Positions 47,508 to 56,527 of a DNA stretch of 64,000 nucleotides are shown piece by piece. A program made the position numbers and the translations under genes. The stretch's first letter is position 1, and each line of letters begins with the position of its first letter. This DNA comes from Pyricularia pennisetigena (lineage: Eukaryota > Ascomycota > Sordariomycetes > Magnaporthales > Pyriculariaceae): positions 2,356,001 to 2,420,000 of the forward strand of contig NW_021940918.1 in NCBI RefSeq assembly GCF_004337985.1. Reading direction: 5' to 3'. The notes beneath the pieces were generated by a model that saw only the letters and a program-made list of their open reading frames with translations, had not been told where the DNA came from and did not search any database.

Positions 47508-47713
47508 GTAAGAAGCCTGCCTGCCTTTCCGGCCCTCTTCCTGTTACGCGCGTCCCTTATGCTCTTTTAATTTTTTTCCGTCTTCGTCCTCTGTCAGCCA
47601 CCCTTACTTTCACCTTGGCTCATCCTCACATCAAATTGGACTATCATTCTACTACACCAGAACCCTAATACCACCCACCGCCTTAACTTTATCCATCGAA
47701 GCAAACATCTGCA

Positions 47714-47874
47714 ATGGATACTGGCCCTGTCGGTAGAACCGTTTGGGATGATCGAGCTCGGTCTATTCTTCTTCAAGCCGTCATGGATGTAGCACCACCG
47801 TCTGCGGATCAGTGGGAATCCATTTTGGAGAAAGTTCAAGAGAGTGGCTACAGATACACTCCAAAAGCTGCCCT
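47714..47874 (+). CDS. SANT-like exon copy D
   Basis: Fifty-three codons plus two bases: MDTGPVGRTVWDDRARSILL, then PSADQWESILEKVQESGYRY, TPKAA. The donor is GTATGC. It is the closest to copy E. The space to copy E is by chance open in the same frame, but neither visible AG acceptor (47918, 47992) would keep the frame into copy E. Joining to 48302 gives AALQHLQKL. Confidence 0.62.
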
Positions 47875-48067
47875 GTATGCCTATGCCTGCTTGCCGGTCC
47901 TACATTTTTCTTTTCTAGCGTTTCTCTTTCTCCCGCTTTACATCTTCCATCCCAAATTTTACCTTTCACTTTCACCTCAACATCACCTGCAGCTTCATCA
48001 TCGCTATCGATATCGCCCTTTTTATTTTCTACCCAACATATCTCGAAAACTTCATCACACATTCAAA

Positions 48068-48601
48068 ATGTCTGCTGGCCGTGTCACCCATAGGTGGGAC
48101 GACAAGTCCGACCGCGACCTGCTCATTGCGGCCATCACCGAGCTGACTCCAACTCCCGAGCAAATGAAAAACATCGTTCAGAGATGCCACCAAGCTGGAT
48201 ACACCTTTACCGTCTCAGCTGCAACGTACCGCATTGCTATTTTGCTGTTTTCTGCTTCATCGATGAGGACTTGCCTCATTAGCTAACTTCCAATTCCACA
48301 GACAACATCTTCAGAAACTGAAGAAAAAGGACCCCATGGGTCCTAGCGGACCCACGCCCTCCACCCCAAAGAGCAAGAAGACTGGCGCCTCTGCCGCGGG
48401 CTCCGGTGCCAAGTCCACCTCGAAGAGAGGTCGTAAACCTGCCAAGAACGTCATGAACCTGGACGATGACGAGGATGACGACTTCAGCGGCTCTCCTTCC
48501 AAGAAGACCAAGACGGAGCACAAAGCCGAGCCCGAGTCCAAGATTGACCAGGTCAAAGCCGAGTAAGTTTTGCATGTTCGCGATGGTTCAAAAGAACAAA
48601 G

Positions 48602-48633
<32 letters not shown>

Positions 48634-48697
48634 ACAAGGTTAATATGTTTGATACTTTTTGGCTAGGCACGTCGAAGAGGATGATGATGCCGTCTAG
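48068..48697 (+). CDS. Small SANT/Myb-like basic nuclear protein (paralogue 6, exon copy E plus common tail)
   Basis: Exons 48068-48225, 48302-48562 and 48667-48697 give 149 residues. The donors are GTACCG and GTAAGT; the acceptors are CCACAG, with a CTAAC branch motif just upstream, and GGCTAG. The module is RWDDKSDRDLLIAAITELTP, EQMKNIVQRCHQAGYTFTVS, AATQHLQKLKKKDP. The tail is basic then acidic (TPKSKKTGASA, TSKRGRKPAKN with an AT-hook-like RGRKP, LDDDEDDDFSGS, PSKKTKTEHKAEP), ending HVEEDDDAV. If the second intron is retained a stop follows directly (GAG TAA). This copy has a complete, standard gene structure and the same intron position as the paralogue at 38.5-39.2 kb, so it is the best-supported product of the array. 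Confidence 0.82.
48602..48632. repeat. Poly(A) run in the last intron of the array gene
   Basis: Thirty-one A between donor 48563 and acceptor 48666. Confidence 0.8.
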
Positions 48698-49370
48698 GCA
48701 TGGGCTTCGGGGACATTCGCCAACCGCTATATGCATCAAGGCTGATATCAATCTCGATGCCATGGCAGATGGGTATACCCAAAGGAAAGCTCTATTGGTC
48801 GCTGGTTTACTTTTTGATCTCCTTCGTTGAAGGCATTTTAAGACTTTTGCCCATGGTTAAAAGGCGTTTTCGACCATCATAAGAAATACATGGTATTTTC
48901 ACTGTTATCAGGCAAAGGGAAAGGTATCTAATCAACAGACCAGTTGGTAGAAGATGGGGCAAGACGGATCGCTGTTACGGTGACAACGGACCGAAAATAA
49001 ACTCGTCTATGATAACAAGTACCTAGCTTCGAATAACACAACCACCTCGCTGACTTTTCGAAACTTGAAGCGGTGAAGTTGCTTGTGAAATCATTGCCAA
49101 GAAATAGGGCGCCCATTACATGTAACCGCCATATACGGTTGCAAAATCGAGGTGTTGAAAAGTCTTGAAGCCGAGGTCCAATGTCTTTCTACACTGTTGG
49201 TCTGACAAATGCTGTCCAAAAAAGTCAACATGAAAAGTTGGTTCTATTGTTTTACACAGCTCATATGTCCATCCCATGCGCCGCTAACGTCGACATACAT
49301 TACCGCGTTAAAAAATACAATAAAATGGCCAACCTGCTGAACTAAAATTCAAACGTTACAACAAGCGACT
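48698..49370. other. Convergent intergenic region
   Basis: No gene supported; 3' flanks of the array gene and of the transporter gene. Confidence 0.6.
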
Positions 49371-51073
49371 TTATCGAACAGGACCCCCGCTACTTCTATC
49401 CCCTACACGCCAGGTGTCTTCTTGCCGAGTCCCCGGCGGCATCCAAGAGGTGGTGCTGGTCCCCCTCTGCCTACCACCCCTACCGGCCGTTTGATCATCC
49501 GATTTTTTGTTATCGCCGTCCGTTCTGGCGGGCAGCGCGTAGCTGTTGACATATGGCCGCGGCGCGTTTGTGCCGCCGTTGAACCCATTGGGTCCGGCAG
49601 AGGCAGGGCTTTCGAACACCAGCCCGCCGTTGACGCCATTGGGTTTAGTCGAAAGCGGGAGGAGGGAATCCTTGGCGCCCTTGTCACCCAGGTACGTTGC
49701 CCTCTTGTCAGCCCGGTTACCTTCCTTTGTCCTGTCGTAGAGATACAGGCCAACGAAGGTAAGGGCAATTCCGACAGCCTGGATCTTGGTTGTCGGGCTG
49801 CGGAACCACACGAGGGCAATGACGATGACAAAAACCCTTTTGATCAGACTGGCAACCGAGTACGTCACAGGGGACACCATGGACAAGAGAACAAAAGCCA
49901 TGATGTTTTGCCCAAAATGGAACGTGCCATTGAAGACAAACTCTATGAAAAGCCTGCCGTGGTCAAAGGTGCCCGGGGCGGTAGTCAAGTTAACCGAGCC
50001 ATCGCGTAAGAAATCCCCGATAATGCCAATCCCCTCGGACCAGAACCAGATGGGTACCGTCAGGATGAACGCCATGCCGGAAGAATAGCAGAGCAAGTTT
50101 AGCTTGTCGAGTTTGCTGGATTTGTGCCCCATGCCTTCTGCTTCGGCGCGTGCTGCTTCGTTGAATAGGCGCTTCGAGAAGATGTTTTGCGTCACAAAAA
50201 TAAGCGTGGCAATGAAGGCGTAGACAATGCCCAAAATCTCGCCACCAAATTTGTGCTTGCCCGAGCAGGCAAGCATTACACCAAGTGTCAGCGGCACCAG
50301 CGACAGATATGTTGCGGCAGGGTAGCGGATGTTGAAGAATATGCGATATGCGAGTACCGTAAAGAGCGGGGAAAGGCCCTTGATGGTGTGCACTAGTGAC
50401 ACGGGGATCTTGGACGTGGCGGTTGAGCTGAGCAAATGACCAAAGATCTGGAAGGCTGCCAGCGGCATGGTGGTTTGTATGACGTCGCGCGAAGGGTACC
50501 GGATGCCGTGCTTAAGAGCCGGCACTGCTGTGCGCAGACCGGGGAAGATGGAAGCCAGCCATGACAGCAAGAGGCAGTAGCCACAGACAAAAGCGAACTG
50601 AACCAAGGTCAGGGTGGCGGGCATGGCGAAAGCATTCAATATCGACTTGGAAGAGGTGTTGGTCAGGGCAGAAGACCCGTACCATATTATGCAAAGGACC
50701 TGCCGCGCTAAGTCAGTACCAAAGTCTTCCTCCACTTGGGTCGAACGAGTGAGCTGGATTTTGTCCGAGACTGGCTGGCACGCACAATGAGTCTGGGCGA
50801 TAAGGGGGCCTTGAGGGCATGGGCAATCTCGTGCGCATTCTGGCTGACGCTACCATGCCTCGATCTTATCGTGCGGATCGCCTCGCCGATGCTCTTTTGC
50901 CTGCTATGCCCCCCACTGCGGCCTGAGCCACTATATGTCGAGGATGCCGGAGTCCATCTCATCCCAACAGTCTGGGGATAAGAACCACCATTGGCACTGC
51001 CATTGGCATGACTATTCAACTGGTTGCCATTGTGATTGGTGATGTGGACGTCGAGGTCAGGGAATTTCTCCAT
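49371..51073 (-). CDS. Triose-phosphate-translocator-family transporter (Sly41-like)
   Basis: Exons 50786-51073 and 49371-50699 (minus) give 538 residues, with donor GTGCGT, acceptor GGCAG and phase 0. The cytosolic N-terminus (about 96 residues) is Ser/Gly-rich. The membrane part begins VLCIIWYGSSALTNTSSKSI, a TPT-family signature, and has about ten hydrophobic helices (LTLVQFAFVCGYCLLLSWLA, LVPLTLGVMLACSG, GIVYAFIATLIFVTQNIFSK, PVTYSVASLIKRVFVIVIAL). The conserved VTYSVASLIKR and TKIQAVGIALTFVGLYLYD motifs place it with Sly41-type members, thought to sit in ER/Golgi membranes. The C-terminal 120 residues are a disordered Gly/Asn/Arg tail. The substrate is unknown. Confidence 0.9.
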
Positions 51074-51953
51074 CGGCGCGGGCCGAACGGATGGTCGGGT
51101 TAGGCTCGGCGCGGAGGCTCGGCGCCGGGATGGACTGGACTGCCTGTTTCGTGTCGGGGAAATCCAGGCTTGATCGCGTTTCCTTGACTCGGCGTCCTAT
51201 CTAAGTCCGCGTTCGTGACTATCCGGCGCTGCGTGGTGGTTCCGATTCAGGAAGGCGGTAGAACCGAGAGAAGATGAAACGATGCTTCGCTCCGTCAATG
51301 CAACACTTTGCGCATGTCACAAGGATAAGTCCGGGTTATGGTAGATGTGGTCTCGCCTGATTGACAAGGACAGAAGGCTGTTGGCGCAAAATAGTGTCGA
51401 GACTAGTGTACACAGTTATGGTATCTAGATATTTTGGCCAGGATCTTGGTTAGAAGAAGAAAAAAAGGAATCCGTTTCGCGGTCTCTCAACAACCAACTG
51501 ATCGTGCTCTCCAAGCTGCGGGAAAGTGGGGCATGGTAGATCCATTAATCTGATTCTGACCTATCATAGAATCAGATCCAAACCGTGCCTGCATTCTGAT
51601 AAGCTTGGGCTGATCTTATCGCAGCACACATGAGGATCTCCGGCTAGGAGGAGCCTTGCGCGCGCATTTTATCCCTGCTCTATCGCCGACGAGACGAGAC
51701 AGGCAGAATTTCCCAACGCGACTTGGATGTTCATTGCGAAAACTAATTCCATCCATTACCACACATCATCTCTGAAGCAAAACCCACCTTCTGCGACAGT
51801 TGGGCTTGAGGATTACTTTTTTTTTTTTTTTCTCTTTATCCAACCGTAAAAGCTGTCGATAAAAACGCGAGACAGATTATCGAAACCCGGACGTTCCACC
51901 ATCCCGACGCCTCGGCCTTTTGAGGCTGCCGCGCTTCGGTCAATCACGCAAAG
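51074..51953. other. Head-to-head promoter region, transporter/CUS1
   Basis: Divergent upstream region; no ORF supported. A T run at 51817-51831 precedes the CUS1 start by about 120 bases. Confidence 0.6.
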
Positions 51954-53861
51954 ATGGCGACCCAGAAGATGACCAAGAACCAGATGAGGAGGGCAAAGAA
52001 GAAGGAAGAGAAGAAAGCAAAGGCAACTGTAAGCTGGCTCTTTGCCTCGCCCTGTTTCGTAGTTCCATGTCAACTGACAGCATCGCAGTCTGTTTCACAA
52101 ACTCCGGAGCCAACATCAGAAAAGACCGGTCCCGTCGATAGCAACGCCAAGGAAGTCCCCGTCTCAAACATAGAAGCTCCCGAAGTTAAGAAAGACGGGG
52201 CTGCAGAAGATAAGATTGCGATTGATGGGCTTCCGGAGTTCGATGAGGACGATCCCAACTTTGCCCTGTATCGCGACATTATCAGCAAGTTCACAGTACC
52301 CCTGGACGAGGATGGTGTTCCACGCGACTCGAAAAACAGGGGCAAAGAGGAGGTCTTCTATGGCGATGACGACAACTATGGATCAGAGGACGAGGAGGCC
52401 AGTGGTGAAACCAAATTGTCCAAGAGGAAGCGCAAAAAGCTTGGAAAGCTTTCTATCGCGGAGCTAAAAGCGCTCGTCAGGAATCCAGAGGTCGTCGAGT
52501 GGCATGACGTCTCATCATCGGACCCGCGGCTGCTTGTACAAATCAAGGCTCAGCGCAACATCGTCCCTGTGCCTGGTCACTGGTCGCTCAAGCGCGAGTA
52601 CCTCTCGAGCAAGCGCGGTATTGAGAAACCGCCATTCAGGCTACCAAACTTTATCGCAGAGACTGGCATCACGGAGATGCGTGATGCTGTGTTGGAGAAA
52701 CAGGCAGAGCAGACACTGAAACAGAAACAGAGAGAACGAGTCGCGCCCAAGATGGGCAAACTTGACATCGACTATCAAAAGCTGTACGACGCCTTCTTCC
52801 GATTCCAGGAGAAACCGCCCCTCACCCGCTTCGGTGACGTTTACCACGAGGGCAAGGAGTTTGAAGCAGACTACAGGTATTTTAAGCCTGGTGAGCTCAG
52901 CGACGCTCTTAAGGAGGCACTAGGGATGCAGCCAGGTTTCCCACCCCCTTGGCTCCTCCAGCAGCAGCGCATGGGGCCGCCTCCTTCCTATCCTACCCTG
53001 AAGATTCCCGGTTTGAACGCACCACTTCCAAACGGCGCCGCGTGGGGCTTTGCTCCAGGGCAGTGGGGCAAGCCTCCCCTGGATGAGTACAACAGGCCAA
53101 TCTACGGCGGCGACATTTTCGGCATTTTGGCCGGCAACCCGGCCGGTGCCCCAGGTGCACAGCAAACAATTGGCGCTGCACAGGCGGGAGAGCCGGTCGA
53201 AAAGACGTTATGGGGCGAGCTGCAGCCTCCTGCGGAAGAGTCCGAAGACGAGGAGGAAGATGAGGACGAGGAAGAGGAGGAAGAGGAGGATGGTGATGTG
53301 CCGGGCGGACTGCAAACACCGAGTGGCCTCGAGACGCCTGGCGGCTACACCACTTCTGTAACCGAAATCGGCGCCAGCGGTGTTGAGAGCAGCATGGGTG
53401 GAGAGTTCGACTTGCGCAAGCAACGGCGTGGATACGAGACGGAAGAATCTACAGCAGGACCGAGATCCGCGTACACAGTCATCCCTGAGCGTCAAGCTCC
53501 AGCAACGGGCTTCTTTGGCAGCGACAGGGTATACGACTTGTCCAAAAACCAAAACAGAGGACCCGTCCTGGGACAGGACGACGACAGTGGGCGGAAGCGC
53601 AAGAAGCCTGGCGATGTAGACGTTGCGCTGGATCCGGACGCGCTGGTTGGTCAGGATGGAATCAGTAAGGACGAGCTGCGGCGGAAGTTTGAGGAAGGTC
53701 GGAGGGAGGAAGGACCGGGTGCGAAGTGGCAGTACGACGATGACCTTAGTGAGATGATTGCTCAAGAAAGCCGCAAGCGACAAAAGAGAGACGAGGAGAG
53801 AAGAGGAGGAGGTGGTGGTGGCGGGGCTGAGAAGAAAAAGGAGGCCAAGTACAGGTTCTAA
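51954..53861 (+). CDS. CUS1: U2 snRNP SF3b subunit 2 (Cus1/SAP145)
   Basis: Exons 51954-52028 and 52089-53861 give 615 residues. The N-terminus MATQKMTKNQMRRAKKKEEK is typical. DUF382 lies at about 140-265 (KLSIAELKALVRNPEVVEWH, WSLKREYLSSKRGIEKPPF), then KLDIDYQKLYDAFFRFQEKP. The PSP proline-rich domain is at about 310-345 (PPPSYPTLKIPGLNAPLPNG, GKPPLDEYNRPIYGGDIFG). An acidic run (EDEEEDEDEEEEEEEDGD) and a basic C-terminus follow. The protein binds SF3b49 and contacts the branch-site region in the pre-spliceosome. The intron (donor GTAAGC, acceptor CGCAG) is 60 bases, a multiple of three, without a stop, so retention would give a 635-residue form. Confidence 0.95.
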   Translation: MATQKMTKNQMRRAKKKEEKKAKATVSWLFASPCFVVPCQLTASQSVSQTPEPTSEKTGPVDSNAKEVPVSNIEAPEVKKDGAAEDKIAIDGLPEFDEDDPNFALYRDIISKFTVPLDEDGVPRDSKNRGKEEVFYGDDDNYGSEDEEASGETKLSKRKRKKLGKLSIAELKALVRNPEVVEWHDVSSSDPRLLVQIKAQRNIVPVPGHWSLKREYLSSKRGIEKPPFRLPNFIAETGITEMRDAVLEKQAEQTLKQKQRERVAPKMGKLDIDYQKLYDAFFRFQEKPPLTRFGDVYHEGKEFEADYRYFKPGELSDALKEALGMQPGFPPPWLLQQQRMGPPPSYPTLKIPGLNAPLPNGAAWGFAPGQWGKPPLDEYNRPIYGGDIFGILAGNPAGAPGAQQTIGAAQAGEPVEKTLWGELQPPAEESEDEEEDEDEEEEEEEDGDVPGGLQTPSGLETPGGYTTSVTEIGASGVESSMGGEFDLRKQRRGYETEESTAGPRSAYTVIPERQAPATGFFGSDRVYDLSKNQNRGPVLGQDDDSGRKRKKPGDVDVALDPDALVGQDGISKDELRRKFEEGRREEGPGAKWQYDDDLSEMIAQESRKRQKRDEERRGGGGGGGAEKKKEAKYRF

Positions 53862-54280
53862 AATGAACTTTGAGGCCACTATTATAAAGAAAACAAAATG
53901 TACAACCAAAATTTGGCAGAAGCCATTCGAAACTCAGCTGTTAATTCTTGTGGAAGTAACCAACCGGCCAGCTGGGTTATAAGTGCTTCCAGAGCTTGAT
54001 TGCTCAATACGTCACACCTGAAGAGACCCCAAGTAACTCCCGGCCAAACGCTTGTGCAGGCCAAGATAGGACATATAATTCGGATTGTATCTCCGAGGAA
54101 CCTTATCATGGCCACATCATGACTCTACATAAGATTTGAGCAAGAACCAGGCTGGTATCGTATTACGTATCATACATGCAGACAGACTGGAAAGGTAAAA
54201 TAGGACACTTTTCAAAGGCATCCTGTCTAGAAAATGGACCAGCCACTGATCGTGGGTCGATTTTCGGAAACGCTGCGTCA
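53862..54280. other. Convergent 3' region
   Basis: Short space between CUS1 and the Zn2Cys6 gene; nothing further is seen. Confidence 0.6.
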
Positions 54281-55714
54281 TCATACTGGCAAGCTCGTGA
54301 CAGGGACAAAGTTGCCATCTTCGTCATCCGTAAACAACGCCGGAAGCTTGTCAGGCGGCAGGTCTGCCAGCCTGCGCCTGACAGGCTCAAAGGTGTAATT
54401 ATTGGACAACAACCTGCCCAGCTCGACATAGTCCTCAATATCGACGGCGGCAAGAGGCACCTGCATAAGCTGGCGGTATTCGTCGCCCAACACATTGTTA
54501 ATGTTGTAAACCTCGTGGTCAGCCAGGCCACGCATCCACCATATATGCGTGGCAAGCTTTGAGAAGGCCAGCCAGTGCGCAATGATGACGAGGGCACGCG
54601 GTCGCTTCTCCCGCGCGGCCTCGACGAACAAGGGCGGCACGAAAGTGAAGAATGTGATGACGCGCAAGGTGAGGATTGGACCGTACGTTTGCTCGAGATC
54701 CATGTACAGAGCACCCAAGACCTTCAGTGTGCTGTAGTAGGCCTGGACGTATGGGAACTCGTCGTCTCCCTCCTTGAGTGAGGAAACCATAAACAAAAGG
54801 TTCCCAGGAATGTAGCGAGCTGCCTCCTCGCCGTTGACAGGAGGTCGACTAAACAGTGACGCCAATCCAGAAGGTTCGGAACCGCCTTTAATGGGACTGC
54901 CGGTATGCTGTACTATCATGCCGTATATCAGGGAGATGCCTTTCCAGACCACGATCCAATCTAGTATGAAGAGAGGAGGCGGGCTAGGTTGGCGAAAGTT
55001 CTCGGATGAAAGGGCGCACATAAAAAGAGAGCATGTCAACAAAGCGTTAAAGGTCCTCGGCTTGGCCGCCTCGATGGCTTGCCGATAGCCCTTCATTGCC
55101 GAAGAATTATATAACATGATCCTCGACGTGGGTATCTTCTCGTTCTCCATGGAAGTCATTTGAAGGGCCGAGAGGCCAAGCATGCAGTCCATGAGAAAGC
55201 GGTGCTCTAGAGCGATCCTGGGAATAGTGAAGCGCAACGTCTGATTTAGCTTGGACTGCTTGCTTGTACCGTACTCGCTCAGGTCAGCGTTGAAGGATTC
55301 ACATCCTTTGGCGGTATAAAACCACAGGAGCTTCATGTCGAGATATTCAGATTCAGCAGGCCGTGGTGCCGGCTGGGGCGAAATGGGCAGCACTGCAAAG
55401 TCCTCATTAAGTTGCGGGGTGTTCGCTGCTTCGCTTGACGACGAAGGTGAAGACGCAGACGGCGGCGAGCTCGATTTAGATGAAGCCGCAGCCGCAGCCG
55501 CACCTGCTGACTGAGAGCCCTTTTTGGCGGGCGGGAGTGCATAGACGCATTCCTCCATACGCAGGACGCACGTCCTACATTGTGGCCTGTCTTCGGAACA
55601 CTTGATCTTCCTGGCCTTGCAGTTACGACAGCCACCTCGCGACTTTCTGTGCGGGCGCTTCGAATGGAAAGGCCTCTCTGGAAGCGGCGTCTCTGATGAG
55701 TCCTTTGGATCCAT
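54281..55714 (-). CDS. Zn2Cys6 fungal transcription factor
   Basis: A single exon. From MDPKDSSETPLPERP it is 477 residues; an in-frame Met nine codons upstream (55741) would give 486. The zinc binuclear cluster is at about 25-55 (SRGGCRNCKARKIKCSEDRP, QCRTCVLRMEECVY) with six Cys in the usual spacing, preceded by basic KRPHRKSR. An Ala/Ser linker follows, then the helical fungal-specific regulatory region (YLDMKLLWFYTAKGCESF, HRFLMDCMLGLSALQMTSME, AAKPRTFNALLTCSLFMCAL, HWLAFSKLATHIWWMRGL). The layout resembles sterol-uptake-type regulators (Upc2-like), but I cannot assign a pathway. It stands alone, without a visible biosynthetic cluster. Confidence 0.9.
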   Translation of the reverse strand: MDPKDSSETPLPERPFHSKRPHRKSRGGCRNCKARKIKCSEDRPQCRTCVLRMEECVYALPPAKKGSQSAGAAAAAASSKSSSPPSASSPSSSSEAANTPQLNEDFAVLPISPQPAPRPAESEYLDMKLLWFYTAKGCESFNADLSEYGTSKQSKLNQTLRFTIPRIALEHRFLMDCMLGLSALQMTSMENEKIPTSRIMLYNSSAMKGYRQAIEAAKPRTFNALLTCSLFMCALSSENFRQPSPPPLFILDWIVVWKGISLIYGMIVQHTGSPIKGGSEPSGLASLFSRPPVNGEEAARYIPGNLLFMVSSLKEGDDEFPYVQAYYSTLKVLGALYMDLEQTYGPILTLRVITFFTFVPPLFVEAAREKRPRALVIIAHWLAFSKLATHIWWMRGLADHEVYNINNVLGDEYRQLMQVPLAAVDIEDYVELGRLLSNNYTFEPVRRRLADLPPDKLPALFTDDEDGNFVPVTSLPV

Positions 55715-56527
55715 CGTGAATAATGCACTGTGGGATGCCAAGGCAAGGCCAAGTCTATATACCTCCTAGGTAGGTAGTTTAGGAAGGGTAGGTAGGTAGG
55801 TAGGTATGTAGGTCCCTCGCTAACACAGGTGCGTATGGTAGGTATGTGGAGAAAGGTTGCAGACAATCGAAGGAAAATGGATGACTATGGAATCGAGAGG
55901 GGATGCATGGCATAGGGTTGAAAAATCCCGATAAGAGAGGTAGCCCTAGGCTTTGTGAGGCGATTGACATAAGAATAGTGGATGGTCGGGATGCCTACCT
56001 CGCATTGGTTAGGCCTTGGTTTTGTGACAGGTCCATCTACAAGTTTAAGGTTTATGTTGTGGGATCCTAGATGACCGTCTCATCGAGGAGCAATATGCTG
56101 AGAGCGGCTAGGCCTAAAGTAAAAGCTCCTAACCCAGTGGGCTCCCGTCATCCACCATGATCCCTTGCTCATCCGCAGGGACTCTCCTCCGTATTCATTT
56201 TAATTCCCCACCCAGACCCAACACGCGGCGTATTGGGCATCATGTTGAACCGTCCCACCCACCCTGCACCGCATCGCCAGGAACAACCCTACCCGACCGT
56301 TGTTAGATCGCGTCAGTCGTCGCGTCTGTCTGAGCATTGGGATGATGAACTCTGACGTTGAATCTGAAATCGGCTGTTATTGATTGCTTGTCATACGTAG
56401 TGCACATGAACTCAATTGAACATGTGCCACATCAAGAATCTAAGCTTAATTGCAGCCCAAGACTTTTTCTACTCTTCTCTGCTTGAACATTGGATTAACT
56501 CTCTCTTGGCTTAGTCTGTTCGATCGT
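55715..56527. other. Divergent intergenic region (Zn2Cys6 gene / ORC5)
   Basis: No gene supported. It contains a GTAG-type repeat at 55767-55812 directly upstream of the Zn2Cys6 gene, and the ORC5 promoter. Confidence 0.6.
55767..55812. repeat. TAGG tetranucleotide repeat
   Basis: CTAGGTAGGTAG followed by (GTAG)n, ending in TATGTAGGTCC, about 50-100 bases upstream of the Zn2Cys6 start codon. Confidence 0.75.

Larger units (their letters stand above)
46708..48225 (+). repeat. Tandem array of five SANT/Myb-like domain exons
   Basis: Five related domain exons start with ATG at 46708, 47036, 47362, 47714 and 48068 (spacing 328, 326, 352, 354). Each has a possible donor GT after 143-161 bases, always in phase 2: exons end at 46859, 47178, 47507, 47874 and 48225. 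The shared pattern at protein level is W(D/S), a helix, then x-Q/N-W-x-x-I/V, then GY-x-x-T/A-W/P and a small-residue helix. The first acceptor fitting all five is at 48300-48301. The spaces between are C/T- and CA-rich, like fungal promoters. Confidence 0.8.

Noticed and set aside
47714..48286. A single 190-residue gene covering exon copies D and E
   Set aside because: Both domain exons end at GT donors in phase 2, and the spacer translation looks like pyrimidine-rich noncoding DNA. Kept as a finding, not as the gene model.
53208..53909. 233-codon minus-strand frame
   Set aside because: Antisense to the acidic 3' half of CUS1; composition is the complement of Glu/Asp codons.
55767..55812. 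Telomere-like repeat
   Set aside because: The unit is TAGG/GTAG, not the TTAGGG of filamentous fungi, and it is internal to the gene region.
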